Assembly (NCBI GenBank): GCA_019096065.1 | Contig: JAGUCH010000002.1 | Span: 9,002,501 to 9,066,500, forward strand | Origin: Paracyclopina nana | Taxonomy: Eukaryota; Arthropoda; Copepoda; Cyclopoida; Cyclopettidae | DNA length: 64,000 nt | Direction: 5' to 3' | In this document: positions 1 to 10,700 of the stretch, piece by piece | Layout of the letters: each line of letters starts with the position of its first letter | Numbering within the stretch: position 1 is the stretch's first letter | Made by a program: the position numbers and the translations under genes | Notes under the pieces: generated by a model | Told to the model about the DNA's origin: nothing | Databases searched by the model: none | Seen by the model: only the letters and a program-made list of their open reading frames with translations

Positions 1-2
1 TC

Positions 3-230
3 AGGCTGAAAGAAGATGACCATTTCGGAAAAGTTCATCACTCTGCTTTAAGCTTTGCTGCTCTTCTGTCACCGGCCATTTTTGCCACAGATTTGCCCGG
101 GTGGGCATGGCCACTAGCTGCTATCAATTTTGCCGCACTTATTTTTGTTCCCTCGCATTTAAAAAAAGATGACAACCAATTGACATCAACTACTAGTGCA
201 CCTGAGGGCAACATATCTAGAATTGTGTGA
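3..230 (+). CDS. 3' end of a multi-pass membrane protein, possibly an MFS-type transporter (5' partial)
   Basis: An open frame (frame 3) runs from the window edge to a TGA at 228-230, giving 75 residues. It begins with a charged stretch containing DDHFGKV, followed by two hydrophobic segments split by a DLPGW turn, then a polar tail after PSHLKKDD. A loop with GKV, a hydrophobic segment, a (P)G-containing turn and a last hydrophobic segment is what the final two helices of major facilitator carriers often look like (SLC46-like carriers among them), but too little is visible to name a family. An AATAAA lies 133 nt after the stop, so this is a credible gene end. The upstream part is outside the window, and an intron boundary inside the visible piece cannot be excluded. 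Confidence 0.55.
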   Translation, partial: RLKEDDHFGKVHHSALSFAALLSPAIFATDLPGWAWPLAAINFAALIFVPSHLKKDDNQLTSTTSAPEGNISRIV

Positions 231-548
231 TCATCTTGATCCTAAGCCAGCTTTTATTGTAACCGATCAAAAACTAATCAAGGTCAATACCCGGTAAGAG
301 TATTTTTTGCTTGCTATTTAAATTTATCTCCTGTCATGGCTCACAATTCTCTCGTGAAATGAAATAAATGTAGCTTAAGGCTGGAACCCTTCATGTTTTT
401 ACATTGATTTGCGCGTGAGGACATCCGAAACAAAGCAAAGCCCGCAAACACATTTCTTTAGAATGCGAATGCAACTAGCGCCATCCGACCCGATTTGGTA
501 GCATTTATCTAAGCTTACGCCAAGCATTATGGAAAAGGGACAAGCAGC
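231..548 (+). other. 3' UTR and polyA signal of the transporter-like gene, then retroelement target flank
   Basis: No further reading frame is seen. AATAAA occurs at 363-368, a plausible cleavage signal for the gene ending at 230. The stretch ends with CAGC at 545-548, the left copy of the target duplication of the BEL/Pao element that follows. The insertion therefore sits about 180 bp beyond the presumed polyA site. Confidence 0.5.
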
Positions 549-1163
549 TGTTACGGGCCGAAAGGCAGCGGCACTCAGCGCGCGCTGCGCTCCGTCTCCG
601 TCAGCTTCGGCCTCAAGATCTCAGCGCCAAGTGCATTTTTGAATCAGTGTGAGAATTGCTTTGATCAAGAATAGATCTCTGTTTAAAATGTAGCTATATA
701 CTGGTATTTATTTGATTAGTTGTTATGTTTGCTTAGTATTTTAGTTCTGTAGCCTGAAAAGTGCTGCATAGCCTGCTTTGGATCAGGTCAAGCCTGACAG
801 AAGCTCTTAGTATTGTCCTGCTTTTAGCTTAGCTGCATGTGGAGAAATCCACCTCCTTGTCTCACACTCACTGCTTTATGAATGAAAAGGACACTTTTAT
901 GAGTTGTGGAGCAGGAAACTGCTTCTAGGGTCATTTTATTGGCATCTCTCATTTATTGGGGACATACTTTGTCTACTTGTGCTGCATCCAAGCACTGAGG
1001 GCAGTGGATCTGGACCTTTGGAGTTCCCTTGGTAGACCAGCCATCGTGGAACTGTGGAGGATTTCGCTGTGGAAGCGGCCTTTCTCTATTGAAGCAGCCT
1101 CCTAGGTCTTCACAGTCCTCTCCAGGACGCCGAGGCCATCACCGGGCAAGGGGGACTTCAACA
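549..1163 (+). repeat. 5' LTR of the BEL/Pao element (615 bp)
   Basis: Direct repeat of 11682-12296, reading the same over its full length by eye. It begins TG and ends CA as expected for an LTR. An AT-rich TATA-like stretch (gctatatact) near 690 could serve the element's promoter. The last 17 bases contain a purine tract that resembles the element's own polypurine tract. Confidence 0.95.
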
Positions 1164-1165
1164 AG

Positions 1166-1183
1166 TGGCGCCCAACGTGGGGC
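1166..1183 (+). other. Primer binding site, tRNA-Lys type
   Basis: TGGCGCCCAACGTGGGGC begins two bases after the 5' LTR. It starts with TGG, complementary to a tRNA CCA end. The 18-mer is the sequence known as the tRNA-Lys(1,2) primer site in several retroviruses, which is established knowledge. That a host tRNA-Lys primes this element is inferred. Confidence 0.8.
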
Positions 1184-1212
1184 ATCCGAGCCCCTGACCT
1201 TGTAAAGAGTCC

Positions 1213-2307
1213 ATGACCAAATCTAATAGGTTCATTGAGTCCACTCCTGTCCCAGAGAGATATAGTAGACGAGTCAGAGGAGAAGCTCCTGAGCGAGGTA
1301 ACATACTTCCCAATCTAGAACTATCACCTCTGCGAGAAGCCAGAACTAACGTTCAAAGACTACGACGGCTTGCTGGACTAGAAATAGTCGAAAGCTCTTC
1401 TTCTGGATCCTCGCTAGACTCGTCCAGGCGCTCGGTGAGATCTCGAATTGGAGATTCTACCGATTCATATCAGTGGATTAACGAGATCGAGGAGTTTAGA
1501 CGCTCCATTCTACAGGGCCCAGATCCGATAGAAGATCTTGTCCCAGCGGTTCCAGCGTCCTTGTCCTTTGACGCTCAGCACGCCTCAAGTACATCGAGCT
1601 CCATCCTTTCGGCGGAAACGTCCGAGAATCCTCTTTACGCGATCTCTGAAACATCGCCATTTCACGGCTTCGATAGCATAAGTAGAGAGATGCAGCGTAC
1701 TCCGAATAATTCTGGCGTCGCCAGGAACATCTTGTCAAGCCTCAGTGGGGGACAAGAAGGGGGAAACCTCGATTCACCTCAACCTGGACCATCCAACGCT
1801 GGAGCTGCTAACGCAGCGTCATCTTCCTCCGATGCTCCCGCAGGTTCTGCCAATGCCTCAATTTCCACCTCAGGAACTAGCACGTCTCATAGCCAAGCTG
1901 AGGGGAGCGGTCAAGTTCTTGATCTAAATGTGGCTACCTCGACTGGCCAGCAAGGCTATTATCCGATGCCTCAAATGGGCATGCAGTTCCCAGGGGGCTA
2001 CTATCCTGCCCAAAGTCATCCTTCCGCCGCGCCCAATCAAGGATACGTGGGCAATCCTAATCAAGGTTTTTATCCTAACATGCCCATGTTTAACCCTATG
2101 TTCATGCACCCTCAGATGTATCAGTATACGATGCAACAGGGTGCGCAATCCTTTCCTCAAGAAGTTGCCCTGCAGCCGACTACTGCTCAATCTGTAGCAC
2201 TGATAACGGTCGTTTCCACTCAATCCGGATCTTCTGGTGAGGCCGCAGGTGATTTGCCTAACATGCCCGAATCATCTCTTCCTGGTGGACGAGTTCAGCA
2301 AGGATGA
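1213..2307 (+). CDS. Gag N-terminal portion of the BEL/Pao element
   Basis: 364 codons from an ATG 30 bases after the primer site. The N-terminus has the peptide ESTPVPER, then a serine-rich region. Residues about 235-320 are rich in Tyr, Pro, Gly, Met and Gln, a low-complexity composition that could drive self-association. BEL-type Gags normally have a longer structured region (DUF1759) between such an N-terminus and the zinc knuckles; I do not see it, and this frame ends just where the knuckle frame (starting near 2237) takes over in a different phase. The simplest reading is an internal deletion or frameshift near 2237-2307, so this is probably a truncated Gag. Confidence 0.8.
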   Translation: MTKSNRFIESTPVPERYSRRVRGEAPERGNILPNLELSPLREARTNVQRLRRLAGLEIVESSSSGSSLDSSRRSVRSRIGDSTDSYQWINEIEEFRRSILQGPDPIEDLVPAVPASLSFDAQHASSTSSSILSAETSENPLYAISETSPFHGFDSISREMQRTPNNSGVARNILSSLSGGQEGGNLDSPQPGPSNAGAANAASSSSDAPAGSANASISTSGTSTSHSQAEGSGQVLDLNVATSTGQQGYYPMPQMGMQFPGGYYPAQSHPSAAPNQGYVGNPNQGFYPNMPMFNPMFMHPQMYQYTMQQGAQSFPQEVALQPTTAQSVALITVVSTQSGSSGEAAGDLPNMPESSLPGGRVQQG

Positions 2308-3286
2308 AGACGATTTCCACTCGAGCAAACCACGCAACCAACCCGTCGCACTTAATCATGTTGCCATGCATCCAGCAGCTCAGAACTTCTCTGCAAAACC
2401 CGGCCCAGAAATGGGGGACTATGCTGACGAGGAGGAGCTGCCAGTCTTCAATGAGTCCGGCATGGTCACCATCATGTCGGTTTCAAAGGGAGATCAAAGG
2501 TATTTCACGAAGTGCCCGGAATGCGACACGACAGAGCACATGCTATACAATTGTCCTCATTTGCTGGCAATGCACGCAGTGGGCAGGCTAAAAAAAGCAA
2601 GAGATTTCAAAGCATGCTTTCGCTGCCTGGGAGGCGTCCATCAAGTGTATGAATGCCGGAAGAACTGGAGCTGCAAAGAATGCGGGTCCAAAACCCACCA
2701 CAACCTCCTCCACGACGCATGGAAGTCTAAGCCCGCCGATGCCAAACCACAAGAACCTGTCAAAAGAAAAGAGGATGACCAAAAGGAGAGACTAGAAGAA
2801 TTAGAAAAGAGAGTGGCTATGCTTATGGTAAAAAAGTCGTCGTCGCCGGTCACCACCAATCTTTTCACAGGCCACAGCACATACGCAGGCGGCAGGGGCA
2901 AAACAGACTACAAGGACCCTGAAAAAGATGAAAGAACTACGCCGGTTTGTGTCGCTATAAAAGATGAAAGTCACGAGTTACCTGACGGAGCCCAAGGCGA
3001 AAGCCAACTTGCAGCTGCCATGGTCAGGGACCCCGATGGATGGGATGAGATTGATCCTCTCAAGACAGAGACCGAAAGGCCAGAAGTGGTCAATTGCCTT
3101 GCCACAGCAGAAGAAGGACTCCTGAGCTTCTGCGTCGTGCCCATCATGGTCGCAAACCCCGAAACGGGACAATTCGTCAAAGTCAACGCGTTCCTGGATA
3201 CGGGAGCTCAGCTTTCGATGGTCACTGACAACTTGGCAGCCAAATTGGGCCTGAAAGGGCCAAAAGATGACCAAACGCTAAAATGA
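2237..3286 (+). CDS. BEL/Pao zinc-knuckle and aspartic protease segment
   Basis: A 349-codon frame in a different phase from Gag; its start codon is formal, because the real product should be a Gag-Pol polyprotein. It contains knuckles of the CX2CX4HX4C type (CPECDTTEHMLYNC and CFRCLGGVHQVYEC) and then CKECGSKTHH, the usual BEL arrangement before the protease. A charged coiled-coil-like stretch (KRKEDDQKERLEELEKR) follows. The aspartic protease signature FLDTGAQLSMV is near the C-terminus. The frame ends at 3284-3286, overlapping the next frame by ATGA, so the protease is split over two frames. A programmed shift is possible, but no standard slippery heptamer is evident; a mutation is likelier. 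Confidence 0.85.
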   Translation: MRPQVICLTCPNHLFLVDEFSKDEDDFHSSKPRNQPVALNHVAMHPAAQNFSAKPGPEMGDYADEEELPVFNESGMVTIMSVSKGDQRYFTKCPECDTTEHMLYNCPHLLAMHAVGRLKKARDFKACFRCLGGVHQVYECRKNWSCKECGSKTHHNLLHDAWKSKPADAKPQEPVKRKEDDQKERLEELEKRVAMLMVKKSSSPVTTNLFTGHSTYAGGRGKTDYKDPEKDERTTPVCVAIKDESHELPDGAQGESQLAAAMVRDPDGWDEIDPLKTETERPEVVNCLATAEEGLLSFCVVPIMVANPETGQFVKVNAFLDTGAQLSMVTDNLAAKLGLKGPKDDQTLK

Positions 3287-5328
3287 TAGCTACAACCCTT
3301 AATTTGCCGAGCAGGTTGGTCAATCTGAGGGTTAAAGCAGTGGGGGGAGACAAACATTATGATCTGCCAGTACATACACTCACCGAACTGCCATCTTCCA
3401 TCAACACGCCTCCAATCAACAAGTTAAAGCAAAAATTCAAAATTTTGAAAGATTTTAATCTGCCGACTTATGCGAGAAATCCGCATCCCGACATTTTACT
3501 TGGTCTAGACTGCTTTAACCTCATCATGCCCACTAAGATTTTGCATCAAAGGGCAGGAGACCCGTATGTTTATGAGTGTGAGCTGGGAACGGTCCTCACC
3601 TATTACGATCCCACTGCTGGCCAAAATGGCAAGGAAAAAGTGGTGGCGTTCGCTGCTTTGGCCTCCACCAGGGAATTTGATCTTCAAGAGCCTCCAGGGG
3701 TCCTAGTTTGCGACCAATGCAACAGGGCATCCAGTCCTCCTATTGAAAGCCTGCAAGCGATGTGGGAATTTGATCGGCCCCAGGTGGATGCAGCTCCCAC
3801 AATGAGCATAAATGACCAGAAAGCCCTGGACATATTGGTAAGCACCATCACTCAGCTGGAAAACAAAGCTTATCAGATGAGGCCGATGTGGAAAGACGGG
3901 GAGCCTCGGTTCACATGTAACAGGCTCAGAGTAATGAAGTCCACCGCTTGTCTAGAAAGGAAACTTTTCTTGCACGATGAAGCCACATATGACAAAGCCA
4001 CGGAAGAAATTCTAGAATGGCTCCGTTTAGGATTCATCAGAGCTCTTGACCCTTTGGTGGACAATCTGGATGACGGCAACTATCTGGACTGGCTGCTGGT
4101 CGAAAGGCCAGACAAACCATCGATGCCAGTTTGAGTAGTCTTTGACGGTGCGCGAAAGCATTTCGGCAAAAGCCTGAACGACGCTCTGCTTCCTGGACCC
4201 AAACTCCAAAGGAATGTATTTGAGATCCTCGTGGGTGCCAGGGAGAAGCCCGTGATGCTTGTGGCGGACATTTCCAAGATGTTTTTGCGTTTCAAGCTGG
4301 ATCCGGAATCAAGGAAGTTTCATAGGTTTGTCTGGCAAGGTGTTTGTTACGAGGCCACCTCTGTGGTTTTTGGAACGGCCTCAGCACCATGCATGGCCAC
4401 CTTCGCCATGAAGCACCACATTTCCAAGTTTCAGGAAACCCACCCACAGGCCTTCAGAATCCTGGATAAGTTTCTATATGTGGACGACGTGTTTGCCTCA
4501 GTGGAGGACGTCGCTGAGGCCAAGGAGGCCATTAGCCAGATATTAGAAGTGGGCGAAGCTGGCTCGATGCCCTTTCGAAAGTGGGGCAGCAGCGCTCCGG
4601 AAGCACTTGTCGACGTGGATCAAGACTTAATCTTACCTGGGTTTCAAGTCCAAGCTGAGGACGCTGACGTGACCAAGGCTCTCGGCATGTACGTGGATTG
4701 CGTGGGCGACCAAATTGTCTTCCAGCCCCCTGATGCCGAGTTTATGTGCCAATCCCCCCTCACGATGAGAATGATGGCGCAGTTTGTGCCACGCTTACAC
4801 GATCCACTCAACTTGTTGTCGCCATTTATCCTGAAAGGGAAACGGTTGATCCAAAGAATATGGCAACTTAAAATGCTCTTTGAAATAGAATGGGACACGG
4901 CGCTAGAAATGGTAGATCATCCAGAAATGGTAGAGATTTTAAAGGAATGGAAGGACTATGTTCGTCAGGTGAAAGCCATCGAGCTATTTAGACTCCCAAG
5001 GGCAGTCCGGATTAGCTTTGCGGATAAGATTGAAATGCACGTTTTTACCGACGCTAGTGAGGCAGCCAAGGGAGCATGCGCTTACATCAGGACCGTCTAC
5101 CCCACTGGTGCCGTGGATTGTGTACTCATGGCAGCGCGTCTTAACCTCGCGTCCTTGAGACAAATTAGATCAATGCCAGAAATGGAGTTAAATGGCTGTG
5201 TTTTGGGCTCAGAGCTGTGCTATGACCTGGAGAAATCCATGGAAAGAATAGACAGCATTACTTTGTGGACCGATTCTCAGTGTGCACTCACCTGGGCTCC
5301 ATGGGCCGGCGTTCTTGAGGGGTCCTGA
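3283..5328 (+). pseudogene. BEL/Pao protease C-terminus, reverse transcriptase and partial RNase H, interrupted
   Basis: One phase runs from 3283 to 5328 but is cut by an in-frame TGA at 4132-4134. The first part holds the protease end (DILLGLDCF) and the start of the RT region. After the stop come RT motif A (LVADISKMF), motif B (FGTASAPC) and the catalytic YVDD (LYVDDVFAS). RNase H starts are visible as VFTDASEAAKG and LWTDSQCALTW. Immediately after this TDSQ motif the frame stops, and the sequence jumps to the region that normally lies about 100 residues further on, in another phase. This points to an out-of-frame deletion removing the RNase H C-terminus and connector. The catalytic residues visible are intact, but this copy should not make a complete RT. 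Confidence 0.85.
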
Positions 5329-7387
5329 AAAGGACTGGCCAAAATGGACACCTGTTGTCACCGACGATGAGAAGGCTGCCATAGACGGTTACATGAAGCT
5401 GCGCAAGGTACCTGGAGCCACTATAAAAGCCGGAAAAAAGGTGGTGAAAAAGCTCGTGATGCTCGCCACTTTCGAACAATTGGGCAGGTACACCATCCCA
5501 GAATATTTGAAGCCATCAGCTGGAACAATGGAACGCTGGACCCAGGCCAGGGTCATGCCATGCCCTGTTCGTATGGAGGACTTTTCTTCCTGGAAAAGAA
5601 TGGTAAGAGCCTTGTGCATTGCCGAAAGGTACCAGACTCAGCTTGATTATCCTTGGGAAGAAATTCCTAAAGGCCGTCCTTCGCAAGCGGAATTTGACCA
5701 AGTCGAGAAGAAACTGGTGGTGTGGATCCAACAAAAGGAATACGGACCAGAGATCGATGCCTTCTTGGCAAAAGGGGAGTGGCCGAAAGGATCAAAATTA
5801 GGGCCACTGGATCCTTACATTGGACCAGACGGAGAAATTCGTACTCGAGGGAGACTTGACGCCACCACTGCAGTGTGGGTGGGGCGAAGGCAGTTGATCG
5901 TCCCTGGGCCAGCGAGGAAACTCATCCTGGAAGACCTCCACCAACAATTAGGCCATGGCTACGGCAGAAATAGATATTTGACAGAAGCTCAAATTAAATA
6001 CTGGCTGCCAGGCTCTAAGAATGTGATCCGGTCCATCTTAAAAGGGTGTGCCATGTGCACGCGCTGGATAGCCAAGCAGGCGCCCCCGCACATGGGATTG
6101 TTGCCTCCTCACACGATCCCCATCACAGAATTTCTTCCCTTCCGCTACACGAGCGTGGACATGTGCGGGCCTTTTGCTACCTCATTCAACCGGGAGACCT
6201 ACAAGATGTACATTATTGTTTTTATATGTGCACATAGCAAGGCCATTCATTGCGAGGAGGTGATAGACATTACCTCCGAATCACTCATGAGAGCGATTGA
6301 GCTGTTTGTGGCAAGACGAGGATGTCCATATGCTCTTCGGTCCGACAATGGCAGTAACTTTGTGGGGTGCAGAGAGGACCTGAGGGTCAACCCTCGATAC
6401 ACTGAGCTGAAGCAAAGCCTGCAGACACTTGACTGGGATCGAGTGAGGCAGTTTGGAGGCCATATTGGAATAGTTGAGTGGTCTTTGTCACCTCCATGGG
6501 CGCCTCACTTCAACGGCCTCGCCGAGGCTGGAATAAAAATATTCAAGCGAGCTTTCTACAGAGAGTTCCATAGGAAAGTTACACCGTTGGAGGATTTCCG
6601 CTACATCATGGTGAAAGCCGAGGGTTTCGTGAATGGACGCCCCATTGGAGAGGTGGACGGGCACTTCATCACGCCGAACCATTTTCTCACCCGAGGTCCG
6701 CCAGGAGAGGCTCTCCCAGTCATCAAGAAAGAAGCCTTGCAGACACTGGAAAAGAGATATATTCTATTAGACTCCATACTGCAACGCATGTGGGAGTTTT
6801 TCGCGGAGGAGCTGGTACAGAAGTTAAAAAGGACCCCCAAGTGGACTAAGTATAGGGAAACCTTGCTTAAGGGGGACGTCGTGGCCGTGCTCGATCAGAG
6901 GATGTCTGAGCGACGCTACTACTGGCCACTAGGGATCGTGGAAAAGGTAGTTCTGGATCAGGATGGAGAAGTCCGCAGAGCTTTCGTTAAAATGATCCCA
7001 CCAGGTCCGCCAGAAGAAGAAAAGTTACCGGTGATTTACGAGAAAGCCACCCAGGACCTGATTCCACTCGAAGTTTTGCGGGAGTCTCAACAGATGCTGC
7101 AATGGCCAAGGGCCCGATGGGCGAAAGCCCCTGAAATGAAGCAGCTCCAAGACGACGACGACTGGGAAAGCCTCGACAGACTGAACCAAGACTTGAATAC
7201 GCCTGGAGCACTGACACTACACTTTTCACAATTCAAGGACGTAGGAAGCACTGAAGTTGACACTCATCAGGTTAATTTCACTAGACCACGTCCTCGCCCG
7301 CTACATAAGAGCTCTACAAATGAGAACGACAACAACGCCATCGAGGCTGCCGTTCTTGGGCTTTTTAATTTGTCCGACGCATGTTGA
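5282..7387 (+). CDS. BEL/Pao integrase with BEL-type C-terminal domain
   Basis: An uninterrupted frame of about 700 codons whose formal GTG start is only the edge of an open frame; it should be the C-terminal part of Pol. The N-terminal GPAFL matches the segment before integrase in BEL Pol proteins. An HHCC zinc-binding module is visible (HQQLGH about residue 220, CAMC about 257). The catalytic triad follows: D in SVDMCGP (about 291), D in RSDNGSNF (about 353) and E in GLAEAG (about 413). Near the end, LKGDVVAVLD and YYWPLGIVEKV match the C-terminal domain typical of BEL integrases (DUF5641 class). The frame overlaps the start of the extra ORF by seven bases (ATGTTGA at 7381-7387). Confidence 0.9.
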   Translation: MHSPGLHGPAFLRGPEKDWPKWTPVVTDDEKAAIDGYMKLRKVPGATIKAGKKVVKKLVMLATFEQLGRYTIPEYLKPSAGTMERWTQARVMPCPVRMEDFSSWKRMVRALCIAERYQTQLDYPWEEIPKGRPSQAEFDQVEKKLVVWIQQKEYGPEIDAFLAKGEWPKGSKLGPLDPYIGPDGEIRTRGRLDATTAVWVGRRQLIVPGPARKLILEDLHQQLGHGYGRNRYLTEAQIKYWLPGSKNVIRSILKGCAMCTRWIAKQAPPHMGLLPPHTIPITEFLPFRYTSVDMCGPFATSFNRETYKMYIIVFICAHSKAIHCEEVIDITSESLMRAIELFVARRGCPYALRSDNGSNFVGCREDLRVNPRYTELKQSLQTLDWDRVRQFGGHIGIVEWSLSPPWAPHFNGLAEAGIKIFKRAFYREFHRKVTPLEDFRYIMVKAEGFVNGRPIGEVDGHFITPNHFLTRGPPGEALPVIKKEALQTLEKRYILLDSILQRMWEFFAEELVQKLKRTPKWTKYRETLLKGDVVAVLDQRMSERRYYWPLGIVEKVVLDQDGEVRRAFVKMIPPGPPEEEKLPVIYEKATQDLIPLEVLRESQQMLQWPRARWAKAPEMKQLQDDDDWESLDRLNQDLNTPGALTLHFSQFKDVGSTEVDTHQVNFTRPRPRPLHKSSTNENDNNAIEAAVLGLFNLSDAC

Positions 7388-7728
7388 ACCTGAAAAGGAA
7401 AATGAAGATTTTAGTCACGTACAAAGAGTTAGTTTTTATACCATCGCTGACAAGTAGAGCTAAATCTTCCGAAAGGAGGAATGGCTCGACGTTGTTTTTA
7501 GAATTGTTTGTTGTCAACATAAGAAGAAGGCGGAAAATTGTTTTTCCGTCAAACAGCAGCTGCGAAAGCAGGCTCGTTTTCCGCGGCGTACATGCGAGTT
7601 ATCGCGCTGATGAACCGGTGCAGCTGAAACTGAGCCGGGAGCTGAGCGTCCGTTTCCCCTTTCGCTGTTTCGAGCTGAGTTTAGCGATTCCAGTCAGTGA
7701 ACGTAGATCGTGCGAATTTGTCGATGCC

Positions 7729-10700
7729 ATGGCAGATTTAAGTGTTAACGCCCCTTCCGACGCTGTGATCGAGGCCATTCGTGACCTCGAGGCTTCTGTG
7801 GCTGTGCGCAAGGAGCAACTCCGCGCGGAGGGCAGACTTGAGTGGCAGGACACTCCTCTGGTCGAAAGACCGCCTATGCCGCCCCCGATTGCGCGAGCTC
7901 GCTCGGCCTCGCCTTGCCGACCTCCAAGCCCCGCTGGGCTGAACACCCCGTATTTCCGAAGCTGCACTCCGCCTCCAGGATGCACTGCCTCGGCGAGGAT
8001 TCGAGGCCCGCCTCCATCTCATCGACCGCCGCCCATGGGATCGTGGCCTCCGTTGCCGCCGTCTCGTCCGCCCTCGACACCACGTATGAGAAGAGTGGAA
8101 CCCACCGGGTTGCCACCGCCCGCACGTCCATCTCCAAATGTCGAGGCCGCCCCCGCTGACCTCGACGATCTTCGGGCCCGTGCCTATGAGGCTCGAAAGA
8201 GAGAATTGGAGCTCACCAAAAAGCGGAATGAGGAGGCTCAAGTGGTGCCACCCCCAGGGAGTGAGGTCGAGGTCGCGGAGGTCTCAAACGAAGACGTGGT
8301 TGGAGCCTCCAAGAAGGTCTTGTTCTCCCCTTTCGTCGAGGTCGCCAAGATCCGGGAAACCGACACCAACGTGGATCGAGACCAGCCCTTGGACTCGTTG
8401 CCGATGGATGAGGCCGTGACCTCAGTGGTTGCGCGTCCTCTCAACCTGGATCTGCTCACCGGCGAGAGCACCGATGTGTTGGTGAGCTACCAAGAAGGCC
8501 AAGCTCCCGACGACCCTGAAGCTCCACTCATCAACCTGAGCTTCACCGAAGAAACCGAGGGCAACGTCCAGGGCCTCGACCTGGATACGGAGATGGTTGA
8601 CGTCGAGCTGCCACCCCCGATCGTGCCCACTGACGCGTCAGCCGTGGAGAGCAACAAGCCGTCTGAAGCGAGCGGAGACGAAAGTCTTCTGCGAGGCCAA
8701 GTCTTGTCCTCAGGTAAAGCTAGCCCTAAAAGTAAGCAGGATAGAGAGTTAAGTTCAGGGAGCCAAGCTCCTTCAGATTTAGATTGCTCCGCTACCGCTG
8801 AGCTTTTGGGGGTTAAAGATGATATGGAATGGGAGGGAGTGTGCGTGGATGAAGCTGACTTTGCACTTCTCGACGACGATCCTTTGAGCCCCCCTTCCGC
8901 CTCCACCAAAGTCGCCTCGACCAGCAGAAATGCTAGGTTTTCTCCCGCTGCAAAACGTCGTATGGAATCTACTCCTGTACCTGAAAGAGAGAAAAAGGCT
9001 GCAAAATTGGAGCTCTCCTTGTCATCCATAGAGGAAAAGTCGAGACTTGAAACTGGGAGCGCGGAGAAGGAGGATCATACACCTTCTCAGGGATCTTCCA
9101 CGGGGATTGCTGCCATAGCTACCGAGGGGAGTAATGTCACCGAGGTCATAGTTAATCGTTTGGGCCTCATCGTTTCAGGGGAATATCCGAGCCATTATGC
9201 CGAAAGGATTTTGGACATCGAAGAGGCCGTAAGAGGCATTAAGGCCGCCCACGGAGCGAGGCTCACCCTCTGTGAGGACCAGGTCATCAACGTGATGTCG
9301 GTGCCAGAGATGCTGGAGCACTACAGCGACCCTCGAGTGTCGTTCTTGGCACACTCGATGGATTATGGACCCCGCAGCCCCAAGGAGTTTCGACCGGAAG
9401 AGAAGAGAGCCATCGCTTGCGTAGTCGCTGAAAAGCTCGACGCCACCCGCGTAGCCTTGCTGGCAATGGGCCAGACACCGAAGGCAGTCATGCTCACGTG
9501 CCACCCCAGGCTGTTCGACTTGTACGACAGCTACGAGAAGCAGACGCTCATAAAGCTTCGGACGGATCAACAACCCGTCAATCCTGGCCCACTGAGAGGA
9601 GTGGCAAGACAAGAAGCTTGGGATGCATGGCAGATGCGTAAGGCCTTGGCGAGGTCGTTCTATGGCAGTTGGATGAAGGGCGTGATCAACGAGACAAGCG
9701 ATGTCGGCATCGCCTCCATATTGGCTTGCTATGGAGGCCAGATCACGGATGCGCATGTGCCAGAGTTCGTGATCAGGTACTGGAAGACCTTTGCCAGGCA
9801 CTGGGGAGACGAGGATGGTCGAGACCATCTTTCCATGAGCATCGAAGTCGATCCCCAATATGGCGAGCTTCCAAGCGCACCGTCGTGGGCGCCAATCGAG
9901 CCCACGGGGAAACCCACAGACGACCCGCCATGCCAGGCCGCTCAGGCTCATCTTGAAGGAGGAGTGGCAGTGAAGTGCCCCCGCTCAGCATGCCTGAGTA
10001 ATGCTGTCGAGCCTCCCAAGCTGACGAAAGTCAAAAGAGGCAACAAAGGGCTCAATTGTTATGACGTGTACCCGATGAACGAGGCCTTCAACGATATGGA
10101 GTTTGGCAAGGGCGCTTTCGACACCCGCTCCAATGGAGTCAAGTCAGTGGTCCACCTGACCAAGGACTCTCAGTGGCCTCAAGTGGAAGCCATGTTGGCC
10201 AAAAAAGGCTTCTTCAGGGCCGGCCATTTCGGTGGAGTCATGACCTGCCATTTCGAGCCCTGGACTTACCAGGCCTTGGAAGCGAGGGGCCTCATCGCCA
10301 AAGGCTCCACTCAATCTCCTGAAGGTTGTTTCACCGCGGCCACCTTCGGAGTGAAAGGCCATCTCCTAGTGGTGCATAGTCTGCACCCTGGCAGCGGAGG
10401 CGTGCCCTTTGGAGCCAACGTGCCCCAAAAAATCTTGGATATGCTGGCAGATGATCGGATTCGTGTGGTGGGATTTAGCATCATGGACGAGTGTCGTTTT
10501 GACCAGCTCGGTTGGAAAGTCACCGCCCGAGTGGATGCCAACCTCGTGGCCTTGATCGCGTACCCCCAAGACGATCAAGAAGTGCCCCACTCCGGCCTCA
10601 CGTACGTTGCCGCCCGTCTTGGTCTCCAGCGCGTGCCGCAGCTGAAAGGCAAGAAATTGTCCTATCTGCCCCCGTTAGCTCCAGGGCAAAGAGTGTTCGA

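Noticed and set aside
3275-3290. Programmed minus-one frameshift between protease frames
   Set aside because: No standard slippery heptamer with a following structure is evident, and other lesions in pol make a simple mutation likelier.
9175-9951. 258-codon minus-strand frame inside the retroelement's extra ORF
   Set aside because: It is a shadow of the GC-rich plus-strand frame; its composition shows no domain and the plus strand has zinc knuckles and a continuous ORF.
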